From the NCBI GenBank assembly GCA_000711775.1, contig ARYC01000148.1, forward strand, positions 1 to 64,000: 64,000 nucleotides of DNA, given 5' to 3'. This DNA comes from Oxytricha trifallax (Eukaryota; Ciliophora; Spirotrichea; Sporadotrichida; Oxytrichidae). Both the position numbers and the translations under genes were made by a program. The notes beneath the pieces are model-generated. The model made no database searches. It was not told the origin of the DNA and saw only the letters and a list, made by a program, of their open reading frames with translations. Of this stretch, positions 12,828-23,606 are shown piece by piece (within the stretch, counting starts at the first letter, position 1; the number at the start of each line of letters is the position of its first letter).

Positions 12828-13440
12828 TTAGTTTTATGGAAGTGCTGTTGTTTTTCTTAAAATGTTAGCGCTCATATTTAAATTTGAATTTAAAATTATA
12901 AAACTGCCTCTATAACTGAGAGCTTATATGAGAGCTTTGCAAGCCTACAAGTATCAAGGGAAGTTCTTAGAGTATTAGCGAAGATAAATGAGCACTAAGA
13001 GACGAACCAGCTCTAAAAATGAGTGAGAAAGTAACCATTTTTACTATCAATAATAAGTTGATTATAGTACGTACCGATTTAGGAGGTGCACCTAATTAAG
13101 TACGTACTGCTTTAGGAGGTATTTTGTGATTTTATGATTAAAATTAGGGTGCTCCTAATAAAGTACTAGCTTTAATTAATGCTCCTAATTAAGTACTAGC
13201 ATTTTAGGAGCTGCTCCTAATTAAGTACGTACCAATTTAAATTAAAAAATATGGAACTATAACAGTAGAAATTGATATCAATCTCTCAAGTTTGAAACCA
13301 GTTCTCTAAACCTTCTCCATATCCTTCTCAGAGGTTGACCTCCGATAGGATTCCCATATTTAATAGTAAGTTTTACAGAGGTATATAATTGAAATCAATA
13401 AACTTAAATTTGAATATCATTTCTTAGATCTGGAAACAAG
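12828..13440. promoter_or_regulatory. TBE copy 2 divergent intergenic region with repeated motif and conserved block
   Basis: This 613-bp gap separates the divergent 57-kDa and 22-kDa genes. Positions about 13060-13240 hold several direct and inverted copies of a short module made of TTTAGGAG or its complement CTCCTAA next to AATTAAGTAC(GTAC). Immediately upstream of the 22-kDa ATG, 13332-13374 (GGTTGACCTCC...CCCATATTTAATAGTAAG) is almost unchanged in copy 3 (61775-61817) although the surrounding sequence differs. The block is the best candidate for a shared promoter or leader; the assignment is inferred. Confidence 0.5.
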
Positions 13441-14228
13441 ATGGAGTCAATGAATGATGCAAAGAAAAGAGTGCAAGCACAAGAATTGATTCAAAGATTT
13501 AGAAGCAAGGAGGATTTGCACCGCTACCTGGTGCAGCAAGGTAATGAACTCATAGTAACTAATCTTGATTATGTAGTTGGTTTGTTTCTCCCAACGATGG
13601 AAGGTACTAAAATTTCATTTTTAAGAGCCATACTCTGCGAAGAGAAGAAAGCATTAAAAACTTAAGATGTAAAGTTTGCAGAGATTCCAAACTATCCTGA
13701 AATCTCTGTGACTAATTTATATGATGATGCAATGAATGACCCAGAGGTTTCGTTGTACCTGCCTACTAAGAAGCAGTTGTCAAATAAACTTCCTGAAAGA
13801 AACTATTTCTTTGGCATACTTGCAACAATTAAAGGTGATTACTTGAAAGAAATTATTCAAGAATCTCATAAGAAAAGGTACAGCATCTCTTCAGAAGATA
13901 AGGACAAACAAGGGATCAAGATAAGTGAGAGCTGGCTATCAGAGCTGCAGAAGCATCCTTATATTTCAAGTAAGATTTGTAGCTTAACTCTTTAGAAAAA
14001 TCTGGTACTGGCATCTTCTTGATGAAGGAATAGAGCAAGCTTCACAGAGAGCGAAAGTCGCAGACAAAGTATGAAGTTAGCAAGAGACTTTATTCAAATA
14101 TTTAGCCTCCAGAGTAAATGAATATAGATGCTGGAGCTGGCAGCAAGAGAAGAAACTTAGGAGGAGGGAAGCAAGAAGTAGAAGAAAAGAAAGAGAAACC
14201 AGCTCCCTCTAAAGAATTCTAAATGTGA
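13441..14228 (+). CDS. TBE 22-kDa protein, with 26-nt intron and extra C-terminal exon
   Basis: The start is MESMNDAKKRVQAQELIQRF. The unspliced frame stops at 14020-14022 after 193 residues, close to 22 kDa. However, a 26-nt sequence at 13970-13995 (GTAAGATTTG...CTTTAG) looks like an intron. Splicing it (13441..13969 joined to 13996..14228) continues the frame as KKSGTGIFLMKEQSKLHRER and then SKRLYSNIQPPEQMNIDAGA to TGA 14226-14228, about 253 residues. Copy 3 has a 26-nt GT-AG sequence at the same place and a well-conserved downstream peptide with conservative changes, so the extra exon is probably real. No domain was recognised; the C-terminus is basic and then Lys/Glu-rich. The function within TBE is unknown. 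Confidence 0.9.
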
Positions 14229-14237
14229 CTTATATAT

Positions 14238-15302
14238 TCATTAACTTAACTACAAAACTTATTTATATACATTCACTCTCCCTTCTTTCGCACACTTTTA
14301 TGCCAATAAATTATCTACTCTCTTCGCTGAACTTTTAATAAAGTCTACTGTATCGATAGGTAGGTCATGCATCAAGTGGTATAGCAGCAGTTTCTTGTAA
14401 TGGCCTTTTAATATACCCCAGTAGAACTCAATTCCATTAAACTATGGACTGTAAGGTACGTTGAACACTGGCGTTATTCTAAGTTGCTCATAACTCTTCC
14501 TTGTTTCTTTAGTCTTATGAACAGAAAGATTATCAACGAATAGTATAATCTCTTATTCAGGGTACTTCTCTCTTAGCTGCTCTAAGAACTTAATATACTG
14601 CTCTGTCTTAATAGAGCGAGGATGAATAACATAAGTTTCTAAACCAGCATCCTCGCTAATACCTCCTAGAATTGCCATTGTTTATACCTTGACTTTCTAG
14701 TCATATACTTCTATATTACTATGCCTCTTATACCAAGATTTCTAGATAAAAGTGTTGAAGGTAAACACAGCCTCGTCAGCATGTATAAACTTAATATTAT
14801 TAGTAATAGCTCTCTGCATTTAATTATAAATATAATTTAGGTTATTGTTGTAAAATGGCAGAGTGAAATCAATCACTCTCTTGATACGATTTACACCTTT
14901 GTAAGAGATACAATTTCGTTTATAGATGTTGACTATAGACTAAGCAGAGATCTTCAACTCAGGGAACTGGCGATGAAACATAGTAGCTTGTTGATCTAAA
15001 GAGAAGTGAGCCCAATACTTCAAAGTTTTATCATTAATAAGATAATCAATATGCTTCTATAGAAACTTTGACTACCTCTTAGGCTAAGAATTTAGCTACT
15101 ATTTCTTTAATTATAGTGCTATAAGACAGTGGGAACGAACAGTTGACTGACTTCGCTTTATGAGTAGAGCAATAGACTTATAGTTTAGTACTGGTTTGAT
15201 TTATTCACTGTATATATCAACTCCATATCGCAGTTTAAACACTAAATCTATATAATCTTCATCATAAATAGACCCCAAAAGCTTGCTATTTTTGTCTCGC
15301 AT
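14238..15302 (-). CDS. TBE 42-kDa transposase (DDE, Tc1/mariner-IS630 superfamily), intact
   Basis: A 354-residue open frame runs from ATG 15302 (MRDKNSKLLGSIYDEDYIDL) to TGA 14238-14240. The DDE catalytic residues are visible: IHADEAVF (first Asp), ILFVDNLSVHKT (second Asp) and PYSPQFNGIEFYWGILK (Glu, with the NGIE motif of the superfamily). The N-terminal part should contain the DNA-binding helix-turn-helix region (SIALLIKRSQSTVRSH). It excises and moves DNA through the terminal repeats. In Oxytricha, TBE transposases are also reported to be needed for developmental genome rearrangement. It is transcribed toward the 22-kDa gene, with the two stops only about 10 bp apart. Confidence 0.97.
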
Positions 15303-15305
15303 TTA

Positions 15306-15383
15306 ATTAATAACCCCAACCCCTAACAAATTCCCTACAAATCAAAGCACTTATAAACCTCATTAAGGGGTTTTGGGGTTTTG
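15306..15383 (-). repeat. TBE copy 2 right terminal inverted repeat (78 bp)
   Basis: This is the mirror image of 11308-11385 and is followed by the second ATT (15384-15386). The transposase ATG (15302-15300) starts only about 3 bp inside the repeat, so its promoter, if local, must overlap the terminal repeat. Confidence 0.96.
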
Positions 15384-15541
15384 ATTCACTCAAGATTAAG
15401 CTACTTTACAAAATACTAACAATTTATAAGACACATTATAAAATAATTTTATGTTACTTTTTAATCAGAAATTTTCTATGATAGATATTTGTAAATACAT
15501 ATATTGATAGAAAAAAAGACTTCAAGTAATTTAAGAACTAA

Positions 15542-18500
15542 ATGATGGGATAGGGTGTAACAAACTTGAAAAGTCACAACTCAAAGATTAAATTACAGCA
15601 GCCCTGCAATAGTGCCCAAAACCCCTCGTTGCCTCAAAATTAATTAATGATGACTCAAAATACCATGTTCAATAATACTGGGGATAATAGTTTAACTCCC
15701 CAATTGAATTAACAGCTCCCTCATCATTAACACTACAATTCAATATCTATGGGCGTTCATTTGAATAATTAGAATATCATGACAGAGCAATCAAGTTCAT
15801 TGCAAAAATTTTAATATAAAAATATGCTTAAAATATTATAATTTAACATTTTTATTTCATAACTCAATCATAATCATTTGTGCTACATCAGGAATTACTA
15901 TGCAAATATTAAAATGAATAAACAGCATAATTAGGGAGGGGAAATTTCATGATAAATGTAAATTCAAGAATTTTGATAATTTGAGCTTATTATATTAAAT
16001 TTAGTAGATGGTATTTAATTAAGAAGGCAAAGGAGAGCAAATCTAATAAAATCCGCTCATTAACATCTAAAACAATCATTATTAAAACTTCAGTATCTAG
16101 AATCTAAATATAGATTATGCTTTTAATTTTATCATGGCTATTCGAATTCAGTTACCGATTAAGCTCAAATCTAGAGAAGTTAGTCCCATCTTTAACTTTA
16201 GACTCCAATTAACATCCTGAATGAAATGCAAGACATAAGTTTCAAGATATAAAACATATTTGACGAAAGAAAACAGCCGGGTAATTTTTAAGCACCAAAA
16301 AGTAATTAAATGGGTTCTACTTGTACACCATAATTGGATCTTAACTACTAGACTTTCAAAGTTAAGTTTAGTATAAATAATTTATATTTTAAAATAACTA
16401 TAAATACTATTTAGAGTCATTTTCAAAATGATGCCTTCTGCATCCCACTCTGTTTTATAAACATCATTAAATCAAAGCCTTGTATCCCCTATGACTAGTA
16501 ATAACTTTGATCCCTAAAACTTCAATTAAGTTTAAATATTGCCAAGAATTAATCAATCAAAAAAGAAGGCCATGCCTCAACTCCCTAAAAGTCTTTCTTA
16601 GATAAGATTGTTAAACCCAATTGTAGAGCAAGCAATTACCATGCAGTAAGAAAGAAAACGATCAAGAAGTAAGAGAAACGCGAGAAACAATAATAGTTAG
16701 CAATCAATTAAAGAGGAACCTGAGGAGGAAATGAGGGAGACTTTTAGATCAGACTAGAAATTTTTGTCAACTTAACATGGGTTTAAACCAATCCAAGACC
16801 ATCATGAGATAGAGTAAACTCCCTGCTTTAAAAGCAATCCTAATGAAACTGCTATAAAAACACTAAGAAAGTCTAACAGCTAATTTTCTAAGGTGATTTC
16901 ATAGATAAAAGATGAGCAAACTCAAAAATAAATTCAAAGTTTAATCGAAACATAGAAAAAGAGGGAAAATGAATAGTAGTCTAGTCATTAGCAATTTAGA
17001 GTATTAAGTACAGCATGTTCAACTTAAGATTCCTCCACCGTCAAGGAACCAAGAATTTAGAAATTTAAGATCCCAAAAGTAATGAGCAAGAAAATATTTG
17101 AGAGACCTGACTCGTGTATGGTTGCTCCTCATCCATTCACTGCAACAGATTAAACTAATGATCGATTGCAATCTAGAGGTGGTTCTAGAACTGCAAGCCT
17201 CCAGGGGTCAAATGAGAAGAAATTTAGATATCATATTGAAGATATGTCTGCAGAGTAAAATCAAACACCAGTAGAAACTCCCTTAAATAATTAAGAAAAA
17301 GATATGTAATTTCAAACTCTTCAAGATTTCTTTAATGCCAAAAGTGACAAGTAACAGGTTAAAAATCTTAAGTTATAAGAAACTCCAGATGAACTTTAAA
17401 ATTTAAAGCTGAAAAAGGTTAAAACAAGAAATCTCAGAAGAGGTTTATAGTCTTATGATAAATGCTCTAAAGAGGATAGTATTGAAGTGTCCAATTAATA
17501 GTAATAATCCCTTCGCTAATCGATGCAACAAATTAATGGCTAAGAGTAATTTTAAACTTAAGAAAATTTGCTGTACGACAAGAATTAGAAGAAAAGAAGA
17601 AACAAGTCTCAAAATTAGTCTCAATAAAAAGATTAACTAATAAATCAATATGAACAGAAAATTACTAAAAACTCATCCAAAAAGAGATATGGTAGTATTA
17701 TCAATACATTTGAACCTTATCAAAACTAAGTTAATTATTTTTATTAAAGCTCTTGATTTTAACAAGACCCATAAATTAGTAATTAATGATCAATAAACTT
17801 GCAACACTTAAGAAAACTAGACCACATTGAAACTACCAGACATTTAAAGTCCAAAAAACAATTTCACTTTATCCTTTAAACCAAATAAGTAACTTTAAAA
17901 TACCAAGAGAGGGCTGTTATCAAGAGAAGTCTCCCCTGCACTCTAAAATCCTAAAGTCGTTTATGAAAAACCTTAATATAAAGACATTGAAAAACCAAAA
18001 CAATTTATAGATAAAGTAATCTCCAACTCATCTACTCAATCAACATAAAATATCTTTCACTCCTAGTCACAATCGTTGCTAGATCCTTTTGTTCCAAGTA
18101 GAAACCCTTCTTTCCTTGGAAACATCCAATCTCACAGAAACATCTTAAATTCTTAGAGATCAAATAATCATGATTCAATAGAGAAGCCTCCTTCAAATTA
18201 CTCCTAAAATACTGGTTCAAACTAGAGCAATACAAGACAAAAAGGTAACTCGTCAATTATGATGAATGCAACTATCTCAAAACGCCAAACTTTACTATCT
18301 ATGAATCCCTCTTAGTCTTCTTCAATTCTTACACTTCCTAGTTCATAAGGGAGCAACAGCTCTAGAAATGATATGAAGCTTTAAATCCCATAAAACCTAC
18401 CGATAAAATCTACCATGAACTCGCAAAACATTGAAGTCTTGTAGAACATCACTTTTGGAATGTTTAAAGGGATGGAGACATAGAAAAATATAGATTAAAC

Positions 18501-18699
18501 TAATAAAATTGGAAGTAGTATAAGTGGAATCCCATAATAATAATCTCAGCCAAAGTCTACAATGAAAGATAAAGTTTATAATAATTCTAGCTATAACAAT
18601 ATACCCTAAAAAGTATAGTCGAGAATTTAGTAATAGCTAAATAGCAAAAATCAATAAATTTCACAAAATGCTAGTAACAGCAATCTACAATTACTTTGA
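15542..18699 (+). CDS. Large Q/N/S-rich hypothetical protein
   Basis: The start MMGQGVTNLKSHNSKIKLQQ is followed by a long series of low-complexity coding stretches. Examples are TQNTMFNNTGDNSLTPQLNQ (about 15655), QMGSTCTPQLDLNYQTFK (about 16310), PQLPKSLSQIRLLNPIVEQA (about 16577) and RPDSCMVAPHPFTATDQTND (about 17105). One frame change near 17729-17765 is solved by a 37-nt GT-AG intron. Reading then stays open to TGA 18697-18699, including LLDPFVPSRNPSFLGNIQSH. At least two more introns or IESs lie between 15830 and 16430. The total is roughly 950 residues. No domain was recognised; the composition suggests a mostly disordered protein. TBE copy 2 ends about 160 bp upstream. Confidence 0.6.
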
Positions 18700-18982
18700 T
18701 ATTCAATCATAAGGAATAATTTATTCGAATAAATTCATAAATTTCTGATTAGTTATAATATGTAAAAGTTTAAGTTAAGTTTATTATTTATATCAAATTA
18801 TTTGGAACTTATAAATTCTTAAAAATTGATGGCAAACTAAAAAATAATTTTAAAAGGCTTAATATAAGATAATTTTATATTTTAAATAAAATGAAACAGT
18901 CGAATGCCACAAATCTTAATTAATAAATAATTATTTACTTTTTAATTATTTCGCTATTTTTCCATGAAAAATTAAAAATCTT

Positions 18983-20946
18983 ATGTTAGATGCTTTTTAT
19001 TTATTCGAGCAAGAAACTAATTTTGATGATTTAATCTATTTCCCACCCCCATTGGAATAATTTCATGAATAAACTTATGATTTAAGCGGATAGTAATAAA
19101 TTGAATGAACGCTGTCTTTGAGATATAAAAGAAATACAATTACACAGTAATTTAGAGCATCTAGAAAGATCTAATAATAAGAGTTATAGAAATCACAGAT
19201 TAACAAATCAAAAAATTATGGTAATTATCAAGATAATGGTATAATAAGCAGGAATTATGAATCTTAATTGTCAAATTACTAAAGCGCTGCAAGAGGGGAT
19301 TTTAAAATTATTTTTCATACATTTATTGGCATAAGTATATTGTTAATTAAATAAACTTTAGATTACTTCTTGATACAATCATAGTATAAAAGTAATAAGC
19401 AAACTTAGTAGCTTCCTAATCATAATAAAAATAGTCTAAGAAGTTATGAAATAAAAACACTATAAAATCAGAGTTCTAATAATAGATAACCAGAAGTAAA
19501 CATCAAAGTAAATTTATAGCATCAATCAAATGAAATCAATTAAAAGAATGTATTAGATATTTCAGAATTTAGTATCACTCCTGCATATGCAATTTCTATA
19601 TAAGAATTCAATAATTGTATTTTTAATTTCTTCAAATATGATAAACATAGATATTACAATTTTTATGCAGACAACATTTAAAACAATTCATTTGTTTAAA
19701 ACAAAAAAATAAGCATTTCAAGCTCACTATCCCAACATTAAAATCAAAATTAATATTCATCACATTAAAGTTCTCTTTCCTCCAAAAAATCCAGTCTCCC
19801 GACAAACCTCTATCTATAAAAGAAACAAGATATCATAGATTCATAAATTGATAACAAGAAATACAATTCCAATAAATAAACTACAATGATCACATCTCAC
19901 TTGAAACCTTAAAAATTCAATAAACTTAAATTATTGAGTAATAATTCACCTATAAGGAAAATTATTAATTAGCAGTAAGAGAGTAATGAATATAGTGGAT
20001 CAGGTATTTTAAGTAGAAATTATATTAATGAATAGAATCAGAGTAATCTACTCAAGAATAATAAATATTGTTTGACATAAAATGGTTAGACATTTAATGT
20101 TGAAATTTAATGCCACATATTTAATATATCTTGGTTTGACTTCACATAAAAATTCACTATATTTTATAAACAAAAATGTGTATTATTTTAATGAGAATTC
20201 TATAACTACTCAAGACCTATATTTTAATATTGTAAATTGACACAATATTTAACTCTTACTTTTATAAATGTATCATTTTCTTACAATATTTATTGCCCTA
20301 TTTAGAAGATAATAAATCTTAAGATTTTAAAAGCAAGATTATCGCCACTCCCATTAAGAAAATTAACAAAAACTACTCTTCTAAATCTCAATTAAATAAA
20401 ATGACTTCTCAGCTTTTCATTATTATTAAACATTATTTTAAGTTTAAATATATAAATGATTTGTTATTAATTTCTAATTTTATTTAGGTATACCAGTGAA
20501 GAAAGCAGAAATAATCAAAATTAAAACATAAAATACTCAAAAATGGATAAATATTTGAGAGATGGGTTATAAGAGTAAAATAATAAATCTTTGATAGATA
20601 TGAATTCGTAAGTAAATGATAGTTTTAGTACTATCAGAAAACACAATAAACTTTTCCCCAAACTTCAAGATGTTAATCATGCTTTTATAAATAAATTATT
20701 TATGCAACTATTTTTGGAATTATTAAGGATATTTAATGGGAAAATATTTATGCTTTGAGATCACTTGACAGAGAATCATTTGCACTTCCTTAATTAAATA
20801 GTTAAATTATAGATATCTAGAAAGTAAACAGACCTTCAATATTTCACAGTTTTCATAATAAAAACAAGGAGGGCAGCAATAGTAAGGTAATAAAGAATAG
20901 AGATAAGAATTAGTCAATCAGCAGCAATAATAGTATTAATTTATGA
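18983..20946 (+). CDS. Q/N/S-rich hypothetical protein, several exons
   Basis: The start is MLDAFYLFEQETNFDDLIYF at 18983. Coding stretches continue with ASRKIQQQELQKSQINKSKN (about 19150), SNEINQKNVLDISEFSITPA (about 19525), SSLSSKKSSLPTNLYLQK (about 19775), SEESRNNQNQNIKYSKMDKY (about 20495) and RSLDRESFALPQLNSQI (about 20760), and end at TGA 20944-20946. AT-rich gaps between them (for example 20100-20490 and 20680-20745) are introns or IESs with unresolved ends. No family was recognised. It lies co-directional with the preceding gene, with 283 bp between them. Confidence 0.5.
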
Positions 20947-21333
20947 ATTAATATATTATTAAGATAAACCTTGTAATGATTTAAATAGTATAGGGCAGAT
21001 AAACATAACTTAAAATTATCATATTTACTTATAAGAAGAGAATAAGTCTAAAGTTTATTAAAATTAGGAGAAGAGAACTCAAAGCGTAATTAATAATTAT
21101 AATTGAACAAACCTTTTAATTTAGTTAATTTCACCCAATATTTCTGTAGAAAAAATGCCATGATTTTTTATCGATAAATACATTTATTTTTGAATATCTA
21201 CCATATATCTCTTGTTTAATTCATTTTTTCCCTTAAAAATACTTACTTTAACCATTCATTGCAGTAGCAGTACTCTTGACGTTTAAAATTTGCTATAACG
21301 ATGATACCTTCCCAATTAAATTAGATTCATACT
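20947..21333. other. Convergent intergenic spacer
   Basis: This AT-rich stretch lies between the stop of the plus-strand gene at 20946 and the 3' end of the minus-strand gene at about 21334. I see no convincing ORF or repeat in it; it should hold the 3' ends of both transcripts. Confidence 0.4.
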
Positions 21334-22936
21334 TCACAGCTCCTTAGTGACTATTTTTCTACCCAATTGTAAAATTCTAGCCTTTAGTATCATTATTCAT
21401 TAAATTACCAATAGATAATTAATTCCTGAATTAATGTTTAGAAAGCTATTGACCACTTTATTGATTTTAGTTGATCTAAGGCTGTTTTTGCATTTACTGG
21501 GTTTATAGCTGATGCTTTTAGAAAATATTCCTTTGACTAGAATTTTAAGAATTTTATTGCAGATATTTGTTCAGGTTTTAAGTGCTTTGGTAGTTTAGAG
21601 GAAGATCTTCTTTCACGCTTTGAGACAGTTTCATGTCTAATAAGCCAAAACTCATCTTAGATTTTTTGTTTAAATAATGACAATATTCATCAAAATTTTA
21701 GAAAACATCAATTATTTTGATTATAAGATTCCTAACCTGGAGTTGTAATTTACTGTTTTTTATATTTTTACAGCAAATCTTGCAAGTTACTGCTTTAATC
21801 CATACTTTTCATTTCATAGTTAGTAAACAATAATCAAATACATAGTATTTTCAAAGATGCTTAGATTGATTTTTTCATTAAAGAGTTTACTTCTGATTGA
21901 TGCTTTTCTAAGCTAATTTAACTAAGCATGGACACCTAGATTCAAATGTGAAGACCTCTAAACTTGATAGTTTAACAGGCTTTACCTCATTTAACTTGAA
22001 CCTACTTAATCCATTTTCAAGCTATTTCTAACCAATTATTAGCTTTTCGAAGCTAATCTATCAATAAGATCATAATAATATCATTAAATATAGAATTAGT
22101 AGGTTAATATTTCTTTTCTTTGCCAAAACAATGTGTGCAAATGCAAGATCTTCTCCTGAAAAACTCTACTATTTTAAATAGAATAAACATGATTCTTATT
22201 TTTCAGATGTTAAGTCTTGCTAAGATATTTTCTTAGATTCTCTAGAAATCTTTAGTAGAATTAGAATTTTATAAAATTTCTTTATTTTCTTGGATGTAAT
22301 CTTCTAGTGCGGCCCCTCCAATAATGTACAATCAAAGTTATGTAAAGTTAACTTCAAATTCATTTTATTATATCAGTAATAAAGATTTCTATCAACCTTA
22401 AATCAAGTGGGGGAAGCAATATAATTAAATAAATTTGTGCTTTATCACAAAAATGCCTGGAAGAATCTTTCAATGCTACATTCCCAACCTTTAGTAATTG
22501 AATTATCATAATCAGATGCAAAAAACCTGTTGAAATTGACTTTTCCAAATCTTTTTACTTCATATATATAAAAAAATATAAAAAATAATAATTTCTTTCG
22601 AGACGATCTTTCAAATAAAATTATTTTGTCTATTAAAGACATGAGGTTAATTGCAATTTGTTATAGGAAAAATTTCTTCTATTAATTGAATATATAATTT
22701 AGTCAAGTCACCTTTTGATGCTATATATCCACATCTATTTTATTATTTTGCTATTATAAGACAAAATTGATTCTTATAAAATCAACAATTTCAGAGAATC
22801 TCTCATTAATTAATTATACTCTATGAAAAATGATCCGTTCTAATGATTCCTTTTTTTTATTGATAATCTATGTCTCATTTCCTTGCTTAAACCTGAAAAT
22901 TTCTCTCTTTAAACTGCTTTTGAGTATTTAAAGCAT
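21334..22936 (-). CDS. Hypothetical protein, helical, multi-exon
   Basis: The start is MLQILKSSLKREIFRFKQGN at 22936, continuing SLERIIFHRVQLINERFSEI and then, after a frame change near 22730, GDLTKLYIQLIEEIFPITNC. Further coding is seen as SQQDLTSEKQESCLFYLKQQ (about 22200) and DEFWLIRHETVSKRERRSSS (about 21650), then KFLKFQSKEYFLKASAINPV (about 21530). After a likely intron near 21390 it ends ARILQLGRKIVTKEL, stop 21334-21336. The protein looks like a soluble helical protein rather than low-complexity sequence. I do not recognise the family, and several junctions are uncertain. Confidence 0.5.
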
Positions 22937-23606
22937 ATATGCTTTTGAAAACACGTAATAATACTAAATTAAAGTTTAATGTAAATCACTCTACTTACCT
23001 TTTTTTTGTTATTAATCACTTATTTACAATAATTAAATATAAATTGAATAAAAAGTTAGATTAAGGGCGACTTCCTTCCTGATAATCACTCTAATTTTCA
23101 GATTACAATAGTAATAATTATGCAAACTTTAATTTATTTAATTTGGCTTGAGATCCTTAGCCATCTTTAATTTTAGAACAAATAACCATATAATATTTAA
23201 CATATTAAATTCTTTTATACAAATTTTGAACTCTTTCACTCATTACTATATTTTTTATATGACTTTGATCGTTACATCTGCATGTGTTTAATGATTGCTA
23301 TAAATACTTATAATATTTTATCTATCAGCTTACTGAATAGTGGCATCATTAATCTTATAGTGTTGTATTTTTTTTATAAAAATATACATTATTTACTCAC
23401 TCTTTGTAGTCTATCTCATCATAACCTTCGAATCTTAAATTAATTATATAAGAATCATGAAAAAAGATATAAAAGTCATAAAAAGATAAATAAAAAAATA
23501 CGATAGCTTATTATAGAGTTAATATTTTTTAAATATATAAAATTGACTGCGATATACCAATAATACTGTTTTTTGTTTAATTAATATAAATAATTCTATA
23601 AATAAA
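22937..23606. other. Divergent intergenic region
   Basis: This very AT-rich 670-bp stretch separates a minus-strand gene from a plus-strand gene that start at either edge. It must hold both promoters. I see no conserved block, no tRNA-like cloverleaf and no significant ORF. Confidence 0.4.

Larger units (their letters stand above)
11308..15383. mobile_element. TBE transposon, copy 2, complete with three open ORFs
   Basis: This is a full 4,076-bp element flanked by ATT on both sides (11305-11307 and 15384-15386), matching the AnT target preference of TBEs. Its ends are identical 78-bp inverted repeats that start with 17 bp of telomere-like C4A4 sequence. It encodes the standard TBE set: 57-kDa finger/kinase protein (minus), 22-kDa protein (plus) and 42-kDa DDE transposase (minus). 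All three read open under the ciliate code, so this copy could be functional. In Oxytricha, TBE transposases act during genome rearrangement and the elements themselves are eliminated from the macronucleus. It sits between two oppositely transcribed genes rather than inside a recognisable coding region. Confidence 0.97.

Noticed and set aside
22360..22642. Short minus-strand frames starting MEKSISTG and MSLIDKII as genes
   Set aside because: They overlap a longer multi-exon gene read with TAA/TAG as Gln, lack the composition of their neighbours and end at TAA/TAG, which are not stops in this code.
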